In this document: positions 1 through 10,057 of the stretch, one piece after another
Layout of the letters: every line of letters begins with the position of its first letter
Numbering within the stretch: position 1 is the first letter of the stretch
Assembly: GCA_015183035.1 (NCBI GenBank)
Contig: JACZZP010000006.1
Coordinates: forward strand, 2,294,001-2,358,000
Reading direction: 5' to 3'
From: Meloidogyne chitwoodi
Lineage: Eukaryota > Nematoda > Chromadorea > Rhabditida > Meloidogynidae
Length of the DNA: 64,000 nt
The notes under the pieces: generated by a model
What the model saw: the letters and a program-made list of their open reading frames with translations, nothing else
Told to the model about the DNA's origin: nothing
The model's database searches: none
Program-made: the position numbers and the translations under genes

Positions 1-3000
1 TGTAATATTTATGTGGAATCAACACGATGGTCGTAGTTTTGGTTCACAAAAATTAATAGATGGGGAATACAATATTAGAACAGACTTTTTTAATTTTAAG
101 TCATCCTCTTGGATGTCTCGATTTTATTTATCTAATAATTCAACAAAAAAATGGCCTAAACAATTAGCTTTTATTATTTATTTTGCTTTACAAGACACTT
201 CTTCAACATTAAAAATGTCTCCTTCAATATTACCAAAAAATAAACAAATTAATTTATTTGAGGGGAAAAGTGATGCCGTTAATGGAAAATTTTCTTTAAA
301 AATTAATTTGATTTCTTCTAAAAATAATAAAAATTTTAATTCTAAAATTTCTGCAACTTCTTTAAATTTTGAACCTTTTCCTGATATGGCATTAACTAGT
401 AATTTAATTAAACAAAAATTAACTTTACAATCTGATGGAAATTTTGCTTTTAATATTTTAAATAATAATAATAATGAAGAAGAAGATAATAATAATAATA
501 ATCCTAATTTTATTGCTTTACAAATTAGTGCTCAAGGTAATATCAATTAAATTATTAATATAGCTCTTGTACTGTAGCATAAGATTAAATCAGAATTTTT
601 AAAATAATTCTGATTTTTAAAATGAGAATTCTGATAATTCTGATTTTTATTTGTTTAAAAAAATATTTTTATAGAGGATACAGCATTTGAAGTTCTCTTC
701 CATTCTGAAAATGATGGAACACCGCCTTCTTTTACTGACACTTTCAAAGAAAAAGAGGAAGCCTTTAGAGTTAACTTTAGCAGAGCTTTTCCAATAGAGG
801 TAATTTTTGTGTTTTTTTAAATATCAGAAGTATTTTGAAAAATACATATTCTGATTTTTGATTTAATAATCAGAATTCTAAAACCAGAAATAATTTTTCT
901 GTTTTCTGATTTTAAAGTTTATTAATTTAAAAAATCAGAATTTTTAATAATAAATTCAGAATATTTTTAAAAACCACACATTTTTGTATTTCTCCAAGTT
1001 TTATTAATTTCAGAAGAATTATTCAGCAATTTATCACAAAATGGGACATGCTGCTCTTTCTAACTTATTAGGGGGTATTGGTGTATGGCATGGAAGTTGT
1101 AAAATGCGTTCACATCTTTTCTCCCCTCCTGATTCTATAAAACCTTATGGACCTTTATCTTTAATGTCTGCAGTGCCTTCACGTACTGGATTTCCTAGAG
1201 GATTTATCTGGGATGAAGTAATTTTTTTTTAATTTTTAAAAATTCTGATTTTTTAGGGTTTTCATAATATGTTAATTCACAAATTTGATCCACTTTTAAC
1301 TGTCCAAATTATTGGTTCTTATTTGGATATGATGAATATTGATGGTTGGATGCCCAGAGAAATTGCTATTGGTTCTGAAGCAGAAGCACGCATTCCTGGC
1401 ACTTTTTTAGTTCAAGAAGATTGGGTTGCTAATCCTCCAATGTTTTTTTATTTGATGCGTGATTTTATTGCTGATAAAGAAGTAAAAAAATTAAAAACAA
1501 ATTTTAAATTTAATTTAATTTTTTTTAAAGTTATTTAAACGTTATGGAACAGAATTAAAAAGAATGTATCCAAGAATGAAACAATTATATATTTGGCTTA
1601 GAAACAGTCAAAAAGGACCTAAACAGGCTACTTTTCGTTGGCATGATAGAAATGCTACTACAAATTTGGAATTAAATCCGTTCGTTTTTTTGATTTTTAA
1701 TTAAATTAATTAATTAATTTTTTTAGTTGTTCATTAGCAAGTGGTTTAGATGACTATCCTCGTGCCACACATCCAACAGATTTAGAATATCACTTAGATT
1801 TACGTTGTTGGATGGCAATGAGTTCTTCAGTTGTTGTTGATTTAGCTAAACAATTTGGAGATGAAGAATTTTTACCTGCAATTGAAAAAGAGGCTGAAAT
1901 GCTTAATGATATTGAAAATTTAGATTTGCTTCATTGGTCAGAAGATAAACAACAATATTGTGATTATGGATTACACAGGTAAATATTTAATTTTTATTTT
2001 ATTTAACTCTCTTTATAAGGTCACTTTATTGACCTTATTTATAAAGATAACTGTTAAAAGAACACCCATGGACTTTTCTTTGGAGTGTCCTTATAACGAG
2101 AGTCATTTTTTAAGAAAAATCCGTTTATAAGGTCACTAAGAAAAAGTGTCCTTATATCCAAATAATCTTTAATTAATTTAATTTAATAATTTTTTAGTGA
2201 TTCAGTAATATTAGTACCAGAAACAACACCTCAAGGAGAAACAATTTTAGTTCGTAAAGTACTAAAAGAACCAAAATATAAATTTGTTGAAAATGTAAAT
2301 GGATATATGAATATGTATCCTTTATTTATGAGACTTTTACCAGCAAATTCAGCTAAAATTGGTCCTTTACTTAAACAATTGGAAGATCCTGAACAATTTT
2401 GGACACCTTATGGATTACGTTCAATATCTACACTTTCACCTTATTATTACACTTGGAATTCTAAATCGGGGTCTCCTTATTGGAGAGGACCTATTTGGAT
2501 TAATATGTAAGTTATTTTTAATAGAATATAAATAAACTTTGTAAGAGAATATTGTGTCTTTTTTAATAATTCTGATTTTTGTATTTTTTAATAATTCTGA
2601 TTTTTGTATTTTTTAATAATTCTGATTTTTGTATTTTTTAATAATTCTGATTTTTGTATTTTTTAATAATTCTGATTTTTGTATTTTTTAATAATTCTGA
2701 TTTTTGTATTTTTTAATAATTCTGATTTTTGTATTTTTTAATAATTCTGATTTTTGTATTTTTAATAATTTTGATTTTTGTATTTTTTAATAATTCTGAT
2801 TTTTGTATTTTTTAATAATTCTGATTTTTGTATTTTTAATAATTTTGATTTTTGTATTTTTTAATAATTCTGATTTTTGTATTTTTTAATAATTCTGATT
2901 TTTGTATTTTTATTTGTCTGAATTATGTTTAAACAATCTGGTATTTTTTGTAATTCTGATTTATGTGTTTTTTATTAATGAAATAATTCTGATTTTTGTA

Positions 3001-3359
3001 TTTTTTAATAATTCTGATTTTTGTATTTTTTAATAATTCTGATTTTTGTATTTTTAATAAAAAATATTATATTTTTTATTATAACCAATCATTATACATA
3101 TAACTCATTTTTTAATAGGAATTATTTTGCTATAGCTGCACTAAAACATTATTCAATGATTGATGGCCCTAATAAAGAGGAAGCTGCCCGTTTACATTCT
3201 AAATTGCGTGATACTTTATTAAAGAATGTAGCAATGCAATATGAAAAAACTGGATTTTTATGGGAGACTTATAATGATAAAAATGGGCAAGGAGAAGGAA
3301 ATCATCCATTTACTGGGTGGACAACTTTAATATTGAAAATATTATCAAATACTTATTAA
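1..3359 (+). CDS. Mannosyl-oligosaccharide glucosidase (glucosidase I, GH63), 5' end outside window
   Basis: Glucosidase I removes the outermost glucose from the N-glycan precursor on new glycoproteins in the ER lumen. Exons joined by eye: about 1-536 (holds HDGRSFG and a poorly conserved Asn-rich stretch), 675-799 (ending FPIE), about 1013-1217 (NLLGGIG, AVPSRTGFPRGFIWDE), about 1258-1482 (NMLIHKFDP, DGWMPREIAIG, VANPPM), about 1535-1680, 1727-1979, 2197-2508 (GYMNMYPLFMRLLP, SPYWRGPIWINM) and 3119-3359 (NYFAIAALKHY, EGNHPFTGWT). These blocks match the GH63 family in order, including the FPRGFxWDE segment that carries a proposed catalytic acid. The reading frame is open at base 1, so the N-terminal signal anchor is missing. 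The intron at 2509-3118 is filled by a 25-bp minisatellite. It ends convergently with the glycosyltransferase gene downstream. The family call is firm; exact splice sites are inferred. Confidence 0.93.
2005..2165. repeat. Pogo/Tigger-like MITE copy in glucosidase I intron
   Basis: This AT-rich stretch holds repeated, oppositely oriented copies of a TCGTTATAAGGACAC-like motif (ctctctttataaggtcac on the left; gtgtccttataacgagag and gtgtccttatat further right). The motif recurs in at least seven other places in the window. It resembles the ends of pogo/Tigger elements. No coding capacity is visible. Confidence 0.6.
2555..3056. repeat. 25-bp AT-rich minisatellite in glucosidase I intron
   Basis: About 14 near-identical head-to-tail copies of a 25-bp unit (aataattctgatttttgtat plus a T run) occupy 2555-2905. 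Diverged copies follow and three clean ones lie at about 2985-3056. Isolated copies of the same core (aattctgatttttgtattt) appear at about 590-1010, 4040-4150 and 4585-4710, so the unit is a local dispersed family and not confined to the array. The array lies wholly within one intron. Confidence 0.9.
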
Positions 3360-4734
3360 AAAAAGGTGAAAAAATGAAGAGAAATTAGTAAAATAAAAAA
3401 TAACAATTTTTAATTATATTTAATAAGGTTGACTCTCTTTATAAGAACACTCTTTAGGTGTCCTTATAATTAGAGTATTTTTTAATATTTTTAAAAAATA
3501 GTGCGCAAAATATCAATAATTTTTTGAGAATTATCTACCACACATTTGAGTCTAGACTTTATAATTAAAAAAAAATAAAATAAATAATCTTATGAGACTC
3601 AACTGTTGTGTAATTCAAAATAAAATTACTGTGCAATATTTGAATAAACTTTACAGTCTTTTTATTTACTCTTTTATCTATCAATTAAATCAATACTTCC
3701 ATTAGAGTCTAATTATACCCAAAAAATTAAAATAAAAAATCTTGTGAGAGTGTTGATCTATTGGGGTTTTAATTAATTATTTTATTTATCTAATTATACT
3801 ATTTCTTTCTTTTTTCTGATTTTTTACATTTTATCATTACGAACTTTACACTCTTTTTGTATTTTGTACTTTATCCCCTAATAATGTCAAATAATTTTTT
3901 TATTATTGTCTATGAATGTTTATATTAATTGTGTGAAATTAAACTTTGAATAAATAAACTTAAAATGTGTTTTGTTAAATTATGTGTTTAAAATTGTATT
4001 TCTAGTAATAAATAAACTTGAGTAAATAAACTTTGTAGGAGAAAAGTGTATTTTTAAATAATTCTGATGTTTGTATTTTTAATTAATTCTGATTTGTGTT
4101 TTTCTAAAAATAATTCTGAATTTATTTTTGTATTTCTGATTTATAAACAAATAAAAATATTTATGCAAAAATACCAAGAAAAAAGGTTTGTCAAATAAAA
4201 ACAATTATTTTTGAGCGCAATAACTTTTAAAATTAAAGTTTAGCTTGTCAAGTGTATAATGAAAGAAGGCACAAGATTAATTACATTAACAAAATTATAT
4301 AAAATAAATTTTAGATAAAATTAGAAAGTAAAATAAAGCGAAGAAAAATTAATATTTTTTTAAATTTTCTATTAAAAAATTAGAAAAAAAGAATAATATT
4401 ATGCCCCTAAAAATGAAGAAGGGGAAGTAAAATCATTTAAAAAAATATTTAAAATTTAATAATAATAAAAAAAGTCGTGTAAAGTAAAATATTCAATTGC
4501 TTCATTCTTGTGTTAGCATATTATTAAAAAGCTGGAAATTAATTATTAAATAAATAAATTAGAATAAATACAGTATTTGATTAATTAATTCTGATTTTGT
4601 GTTTTTAAATAATTCTGATTTCTGTATTTTTTAAATAATTCTGATTTTTGTATTTTTAATAATTCTGATTCTGTTTTTAACTTGTTCTGATTTTTGTATT
4701 TTTACTTCAACTAAACTTATTCTGAAACACATAA
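3360..4734. other. Convergent intergenic region, no gene seen
   Basis: This spacer separates the 3' ends of the glucosidase I (+) and glycosyltransferase (-) genes. It holds AT-rich sequence, a short pogo-like inverted repeat at about 3428-3475 and scattered copies of the aattctgattttt core at about 4040-4150 and 4585-4710. No coding exon with recognisable homology is visible. A further 3' exon of the glycosyltransferase cannot be excluded, because its last exon could end at a GT donor instead of the stop used here. Confidence 0.6.
3428..3475. repeat. Short pogo/Tigger-like inverted repeat
   Basis: A compact hairpin: gttgactctctttataagaa on the left and gtgtccttataattagagt on the right. It shares the TTATAAGGACAC core and the GTTGACTCTC edge of the dispersed family, so it is a minimal or internally deleted copy. 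Confidence 0.6.
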
Positions 4735-7055
4735 TTAATTTACCTTCAAATAATTTTCAGCCATAATTTCTGAAGTAAATCGTTTCTCAAATGTATCACG
4801 TACTAATGTTCTATCCATTTTATGTACTCGTTTTACTGCTTCTACTCCTTCATCAATTGTATCAAATATAATTCCTGTTATTCCTTCTTCCACAACCTTT
4901 ATATTTAAATTATTTTTAAAAATAATAATTTAATTAATTAATTTATTTAAAAATACCTCTGGAACAGAACCACAAGGGCGGGCAACAATCTAAAATTATT
5001 TAAAATAATTAAAATTTAACTCAGTTAAAATTATTAAATAAATAAATCTCGTTATAAGCACATTGGGATAACAGAAAAATAATTTTTATATTATTCTCTA
5101 ACATTTATTAATTAAAAAAGAGATAATCCGTATATAAGGTCACTCACCAAAATGTGTCCTTATAACGAGATTTAATTTAATTAATTAAAAAAATTACAGG
5201 TGTTCCACAAGCCATAGATTCAGCCAAAACAAGTCCAAAAGGTTCATTCCAATCAATTGGAAATAATAAAGCTCTAGCATTACCCAAAAATTCCCCCTTT
5301 TCATTATCACTAATTTCACCAATATATTCAACTAATTCAGAATTTTGTTCAATTAAAGGTTTAATATCATTCTCCCAATATTCAACATCAACTTTATCAA
5401 CCTTTGCAGCAATTTTAAGTGGAATATTAGCTTTTACAGCTATTTTAATGGCCAAATCTGGTCTTTTTTCTTCTGCTATACGTCCCAAAAATGCCAAATA
5501 AGAATTAATTCCTTCTTTAGGAGTTTTAGTAAAAGGAAATAAATCTTTTGGAATTCCATGATAAACTGTTCCAATAAAATTGGGGTTTTTGTGGTCTAAA
5601 TGAGTACGTTGATTGTCAGATATTGAAATTAATTTGGCATAATTAAAACAATTAAATAAAGGCACTAAATCTGGAACAGATAATTTTCCATGTAATGTAG
5701 TTACTGAACGATCAAAAATATCTTTTAACATTCCAAAATGTTCAATTGTATGGAAATGCTGAAAAATAAAAAATTTTAATTTATTTTAATTTATTAATTT
5801 TACCAAAATGTCAAATTCATCTTGTCTTTTTCTTACATCTTCTAACATACACAAAAATGGAATTATTGTCATACAAACAGGATTTAGACGTAATGCTGGC
5901 CTAAAAGAATATAAAGTATTTTTTAATATTAAAAAAAAATATTTAATTTATTTAAAAAAGGACAGATAGTTACCTGTCCTTATAACGAGATTTATTGTAT
6001 TAAAAGTTAATATCTCGTTATAATGATATCGGAATAATATTAGATATCCTTAAGGTGTCTCTATAGACCTTATAATGGAATTTATAACTTTGATAAAATT
6101 ATTAAAAAAATATTTAATTCCAAAAAACCCTTTCATTCAATAAATATACATTTAAATAAATTTTAAAAAAATTTAACTAATTTAAATAAATTTAAAAATT
6201 CTTTAAAAATAGTAAAAAGTTTAAAAACTTTTAAAAAAATATATAAATAAAATTAAATATTTAATTTTAAATTTACCAAAAATCATTAGTAACCATATCT
6301 GCACTAGATTTACTATCAGAAGAACAAAACAAAGTTACTTTATGTCCTCTACGTACTAATTCTTCTGTTAAATAATAAACTACACGTTCAGTACCTCCAT
6401 ACATTTTTGGAGGAACACTTTCATATAAAGGAGCGATTTGGGCAATTCGAAGGCGTTGATTAGGCCGTAAAGGACGAGGAATACGAGCAATTGTAGCACC
6501 ATTAACTACATCTAATTTAAATAAATTAATTAATAACAAAAAAAAATTTAATTAAAAAAATATTTATTACCCTCCACCCTATGGGTAGGGGTTATGGCTA
6601 TAACTTGAACTACATATAAGTATGGTAAGTTTTATTTTTGTATTTTAATTAATGTTTGTATTTCCTTAACAATACTGTCAAGTTTTGTATTTTATATAAA
6701 ACAAGTTTTAAGTATTGTCGTTTAATTTTTGTATAGTAATTAAATGTTTGTAATTTATTTAATAGTGCTGTCAAGTTTTATATTTTATAAAACAAGTTTA
6801 TTTAAATTACAATTGTAATCTTTGTATATTAATTAATTAAATTACAAATTATAAACCTTTAGAATGTCCATTAATTAATCCATTCATTTCAGTTATATTT
6901 TTATTTTCTTTTTTACAAATTCCATTTAAATATCCATTTTGATGATAACCATTTTTATTATTTGATTTTTCTTCACATTTATTTACAATTACAACATTTT
7001 CTTTTACAATACCATTTATATGAGATGATAATGCTGCAGCTTCCATTATATCCAA
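4735..7055 (-). CDS. Bacterial-type glycosyltransferase family 4 (GT-B fold), probable horizontal transfer
   Basis: Six exons join in phase: 7055-6857, 6511-6277, 5900-5804, 5758-5198, 4989-4957 and 4896-4735, giving about 428 residues. Residues 1-66 (exon 1) are Asn- and Lys-rich, with no counterpart in the bacterial family. Then follow RIAQIAPLYESVPPKMYGG and GTERVVYYL (donor-loop region), VTTLHGKL, ISISDNQR, GTVYHGIP, LAFLGRIAEEKRPDLAI, PLKIAAKVD and LLFPIDWNEPFGLVLAE, ending in VARPCGSVPE and FEKRF. EPFGLVLAE is the E-x7-E motif that binds the sugar nucleotide. The blocks match bacterial GT4 enzymes of the kind found in rhizobia, cyanobacteria and planctomycetes, some annotated as UDP-glucose:tetrahydrobiopterin glucosyltransferases. 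I know of no animal family like this. Donor and acceptor are unknown. Introns and AT-rich codons show it is a resident nematode gene and not contamination. No signal peptide is seen, so it is probably cytosolic. Confidence 0.9.
5044..5171. repeat. Pogo/Tigger-like MITE copy in glycosyltransferase intron
   Basis: The left end (tctcgttataagcacatt) and the right end (gtgtccttataacgaga) are inverted copies of the family core. An internal copy reads ccgtatataaggtcactc. The element sits in the intron between exons 4 and 5 of the glycosyltransferase gene, so it inserted after the gene became intron-bearing, or arrived with that intron. Confidence 0.7.
5960..6075. repeat. Pogo/Tigger-like repeat cluster in glycosyltransferase intron
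   Basis: Copies of the core occur in both orientations (ctgtccttataacgagattt at about 5973, then aatatctcgttataatgat and gacCttataatgga further on). It lies in the second intron of the glycosyltransferase gene. Edges are unclear. Confidence 0.5.
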
Positions 7056-8904
7056 GTTTATTTATTTAAAGTTGTAATATTATAGAAAATAACTCTAAAA
7101 ATGTAATTACAATAGTATTGTAAAGTTTATTTTTCTAAGTTTATTATATTTGTACAACTGTTTTTGTACAATAAAGTTTAAATATTTTATTGTACAATAA
7201 ATTCAAGTTTAATAACTTTTTATTGTATGTTTAATTAAACGTTTAAATAAATATATTAGCGTATAATATTATTTAGTAAACAAGTTTTAAGTTTATACAA
7301 AAGCTTAGTTCTATTAATGTAAACAAAAATAGAATAATAATACAAAATTAATTATTTTAGTAAATAAACTTAAAAGAAAAGAAAAAAACATATTTTATGG
7401 ATTAATAGATTACGAAATAAATAAAAATAAATAAAACAAGTTTTTAAATATTTTTAGTCAAAAAAATATTCTAAAATTAATTTAAAAATTGTAAAAAACA
7501 ATAAAAATTAAACTAAATTAAATATTTTCTCAATTTTTACTAAAAATTCTTTAAAAAAAATAATTAATTAATTAATTTAAAAATGATTACTGACTGCGCA
7601 AAAACTCTTTCAAATATTTTTATCTTTTTAATTAAAATATTAAAAATGGCAGAAAATATATTTATTTTATAATATACCCACCACCCTTTAGCAGCACATT
7701 TTTTCTTCTTTTCCCGTATCGGAGTCCAGCTCCTCCCCTTCTCCTAATTTATTTTTTTATAACATTTTATTTATTTTATTATTATTCATTCCTTCCTACG
7801 CTCTATTCGCCTTATACCACTTATTCTTAATATACACCCCTTAATTCGCGAATTCGCGCAGTTCACGTGTACCACCAAAAACATCCTCTCCCAAAAAATT
7901 ATGTTTTGTGATTTTTTCGGTTTAAAATAATCGTTGAGATTATATCTAATTAGCATTGAAAAAAGAAAAATAAAAGAAAAATAAAAGAAGAGAAAACAAT
8001 AAAAGTAGTGGTGGTGTGTAAGGAACATTGCTAGTAGTGTGAAAGGAACATTGTGCTCTTCCCTCGTTTTTAGCCCGTGAAAATCATAAAAACAAAAAAC
8101 TAGTATTTAAATTAAATAATAAAATTAATTTAAATAGAGAGGATGGCACTTGTTGGTTTTTAGAACACTTTTAATAAACAAACAAAAAATAATAATAATT
8201 TAAAAAATAATTAAATATTTTTTAAATAATTATCGGACCTCCCATTGTTTTTTTTTGAATATTCACATGAAAATCTTCCGTAAAAAATTTATTAAATTAT
8301 TAAAAAAAAAAAGAATTTTTTATTTGTAATAATCGGGGTATTTATATATTCTTTTTTATCTAATTAATATTAAGAGATTGAACATTTTATTTTATTTTAC
8401 TAATAATTATTATTATTTTTGTTTAATTAACAGCAAAAATTTGATAAAAAAAAAAAATTTTTTTTTTGAGTAAATGTTGCGCCAAAATACCAGGGGATGT
8501 GCGCAAAAATAAAATTTTGTTTCAAATTTTAACAGAACGCCAAACTAATAAAATTAAAAATTATTTTAGTGGAGCACAGTTAAAAAACGAGATTTATATT
8601 ATTAACACTGTGTTTGAAGATGTGTGCGAAAAAATAAAATAAAAAAAAACAGGCTATAAATAATAAAAATTTTTTTTAATTATTTGTTAATTGGCGAAGA
8701 GAGTAAAATAATTAAATTAATGAAAATTTTATTTAATTTATTTATTTATTAATAAGAAGAAAAAATAAAATAATTTTTCATCGCTCAATATATTTAAAAA
8801 AATATATTTTATTATTACAATGTGCGAAAATTAAAAAGTAAAATTAAAAAAATAATTTTTTAAATAAAAATACAGTAAAGTCTCTCTCTTTTTTTTAATT
8901 TATT
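7056..8904. other. Intergenic region upstream of the glycosyltransferase, no gene seen
   Basis: Very AT-rich sequence that would hold the promoter of the glycosyltransferase. Repeated caagttta/aagtttat words occur at about 7060-7320. An open frame on the minus strand at 7786-8028 is low-complexity and hydrophobic with no recognisable domain, and was not called. No RNA gene is visible. Confidence 0.5.
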
Positions 8905-9106
8905 TCCCTCTGACTTATTCCTATATTTTTCTCTCTGACTTATTCCTATATTTTTCCCTCTGACTTATTCCTATATTTTTCTCTCTGACTTATTCCTATA
9001 TTTTTCTCTCTGACTTATTCCTATATTTTTCCCTCTGACTTATTCCGATATTTTTCTCTCTGACTTATTCCGATAATTTTCCCTCTGACTTATTCCATAT
9101 CCCAAC
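8905..9106. repeat. 25-bp tandem repeat (ctctctgacttattcctata)
   Basis: Eight head-to-tail copies of a 25-bp unit. The variable positions are ccctc versus ctctc at the start and cctata versus ccgata near the end. The two unit types are interspersed, which suggests expansion of a two-unit block. It lies in intergenic DNA. Confidence 0.9.
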
Positions 9107-9117
9107 ACATTTCAGGA

Positions 9118-9206
9118 TATAGGACATTTCAAAGTTTGTCACAATTTATGTACTGAAATGTCCAAGTTGTGTACCGAAACGTCCAGAAGAGTACCGAAAT
9201 GTCCAG
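9118..9206. repeat. Short interspersed gtaccgaaatgtcca repeats
   Basis: Three imperfect copies of a 15-19 bp word (gtactgaaatgtccaa, gtaccgaaacgtccag, gtaccgaaatgtccag), preceded by the related word ggacatttc. They directly adjoin the tandem array on one side and a GC-rich element on the other. Confidence 0.6.
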
Positions 9207-9231
9207 TTACCACTTAATTATTCTACAAAAT

Positions 9232-9395
9232 TAGAGATCGGAACGGGTCCCGATCCCGTTTCCCGGTTTTTTTGAGTCACTGCGATGAAAACGGGATCGA
9301 GAATACCCGATTTTCCCGGTCCGGGTTCCCTCCCGGTCTTCCATTCTAAAATTTCCCGTTTCCCGGTCCCGGGTTTTTCAAAATTCAGATCTCTA
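9232..9395. mobile_element. GC-rich element with TAGAGATC inverted ends (MITE-like)
   Basis: About 164 bp of strikingly GC-rich sequence in AT-rich surroundings. It is bounded by tagagatc on the left (9232-9239) and its exact reverse complement gatctcta on the right (9388-9395). The interior is built from repeats of cccggt, gggtcccg and tttcccg, with several self-complementary blocks. Open frames on both strands here are by-products of the repeats. Class unknown; a small non-autonomous DNA transposon is the likeliest reading. Confidence 0.5.
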
Positions 9396-10057
9396 TACAA
9401 AATATTAAAATTCCCAAAAAATGTCAAACATTCAATTCACCTAAATTTTCAGTTTATTCTCCTCTCATTTAATTTAAATTAAAAAATAAAATAGTGGAAC
9501 ATAAATACAAGAAAAAGAAGAAAAAAGACTTTACTGTCCAATTAAAAATGATAGAAAAATAAAAAAAAAATAAATTTTTTAAAATAATAGTCCTTATTTA
9601 ATTTAATTAAAAAAATCAAATTAACCCCAAATTAATTCAATAAAAAAAAATAAAAATAGTTAAGATAGAGAGAGGAAAAACACACCAAGTTTTGTCTCCT
9701 TTCAAAAAAAAAAATTTTTTTTTTTTTGAATTTTAGTAGTAGAACAAGCAAAAATTGTGTTCTTTTTCTTCTTATTTTTATCATTGGAGAATTCTTAAAA
9801 AAATTTAAAAAATATAATAAATTAGTAGAACATTCTTACAAGGTGATGAATCGCGTTTTGGGCATTTCCATTTTTGTTTCTCTGATGAAACACTTTTTTT
9901 AAAGAAAAAAATATTCAAAAAATTAATAAAAATTAGGGAAATTTATATATTTAAAATTTTATTAAATTTTTTTATTATTTAAAATAACAAAAATTAGTCT
10001 TAAAAATAAAGGTTTTTTTACTTTAAAAAATTCCCAAAAATTTAAAAAAATTATTTA
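9396..10057. other. AT-rich intergenic stretch, no gene seen
   Basis: Homopolymer-rich A/T DNA between the GC-rich element and the 3' end of the SR-protein gene. It probably includes that gene's 3' UTR. No coding exon, RNA gene or clear repeat was seen. Confidence 0.5.

Noticed and set aside
2555..3056. CRISPR-like array
   Set aside because: Units are directly contiguous without unique spacers, in a eukaryotic intron; it is a minisatellite.
4735..7055. Bacterial contamination contig
   Set aside because: The bacterial-type gene has introns with nematode splice signals, AT-rich codons and intronic MITEs shared with flanking nematode genes.
7786..8028. Minus-strand open frame of about 80 codons
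   Set aside because: Hydrophobic, Phe/Tyr-rich low-complexity sequence in AT-rich DNA, with no splice partners or homology.
9218..9482. Open frames on both strands in the GC-rich stretch
   Set aside because: They are produced by the cccggt/gggtcccg repeats of a small inverted-repeat element.
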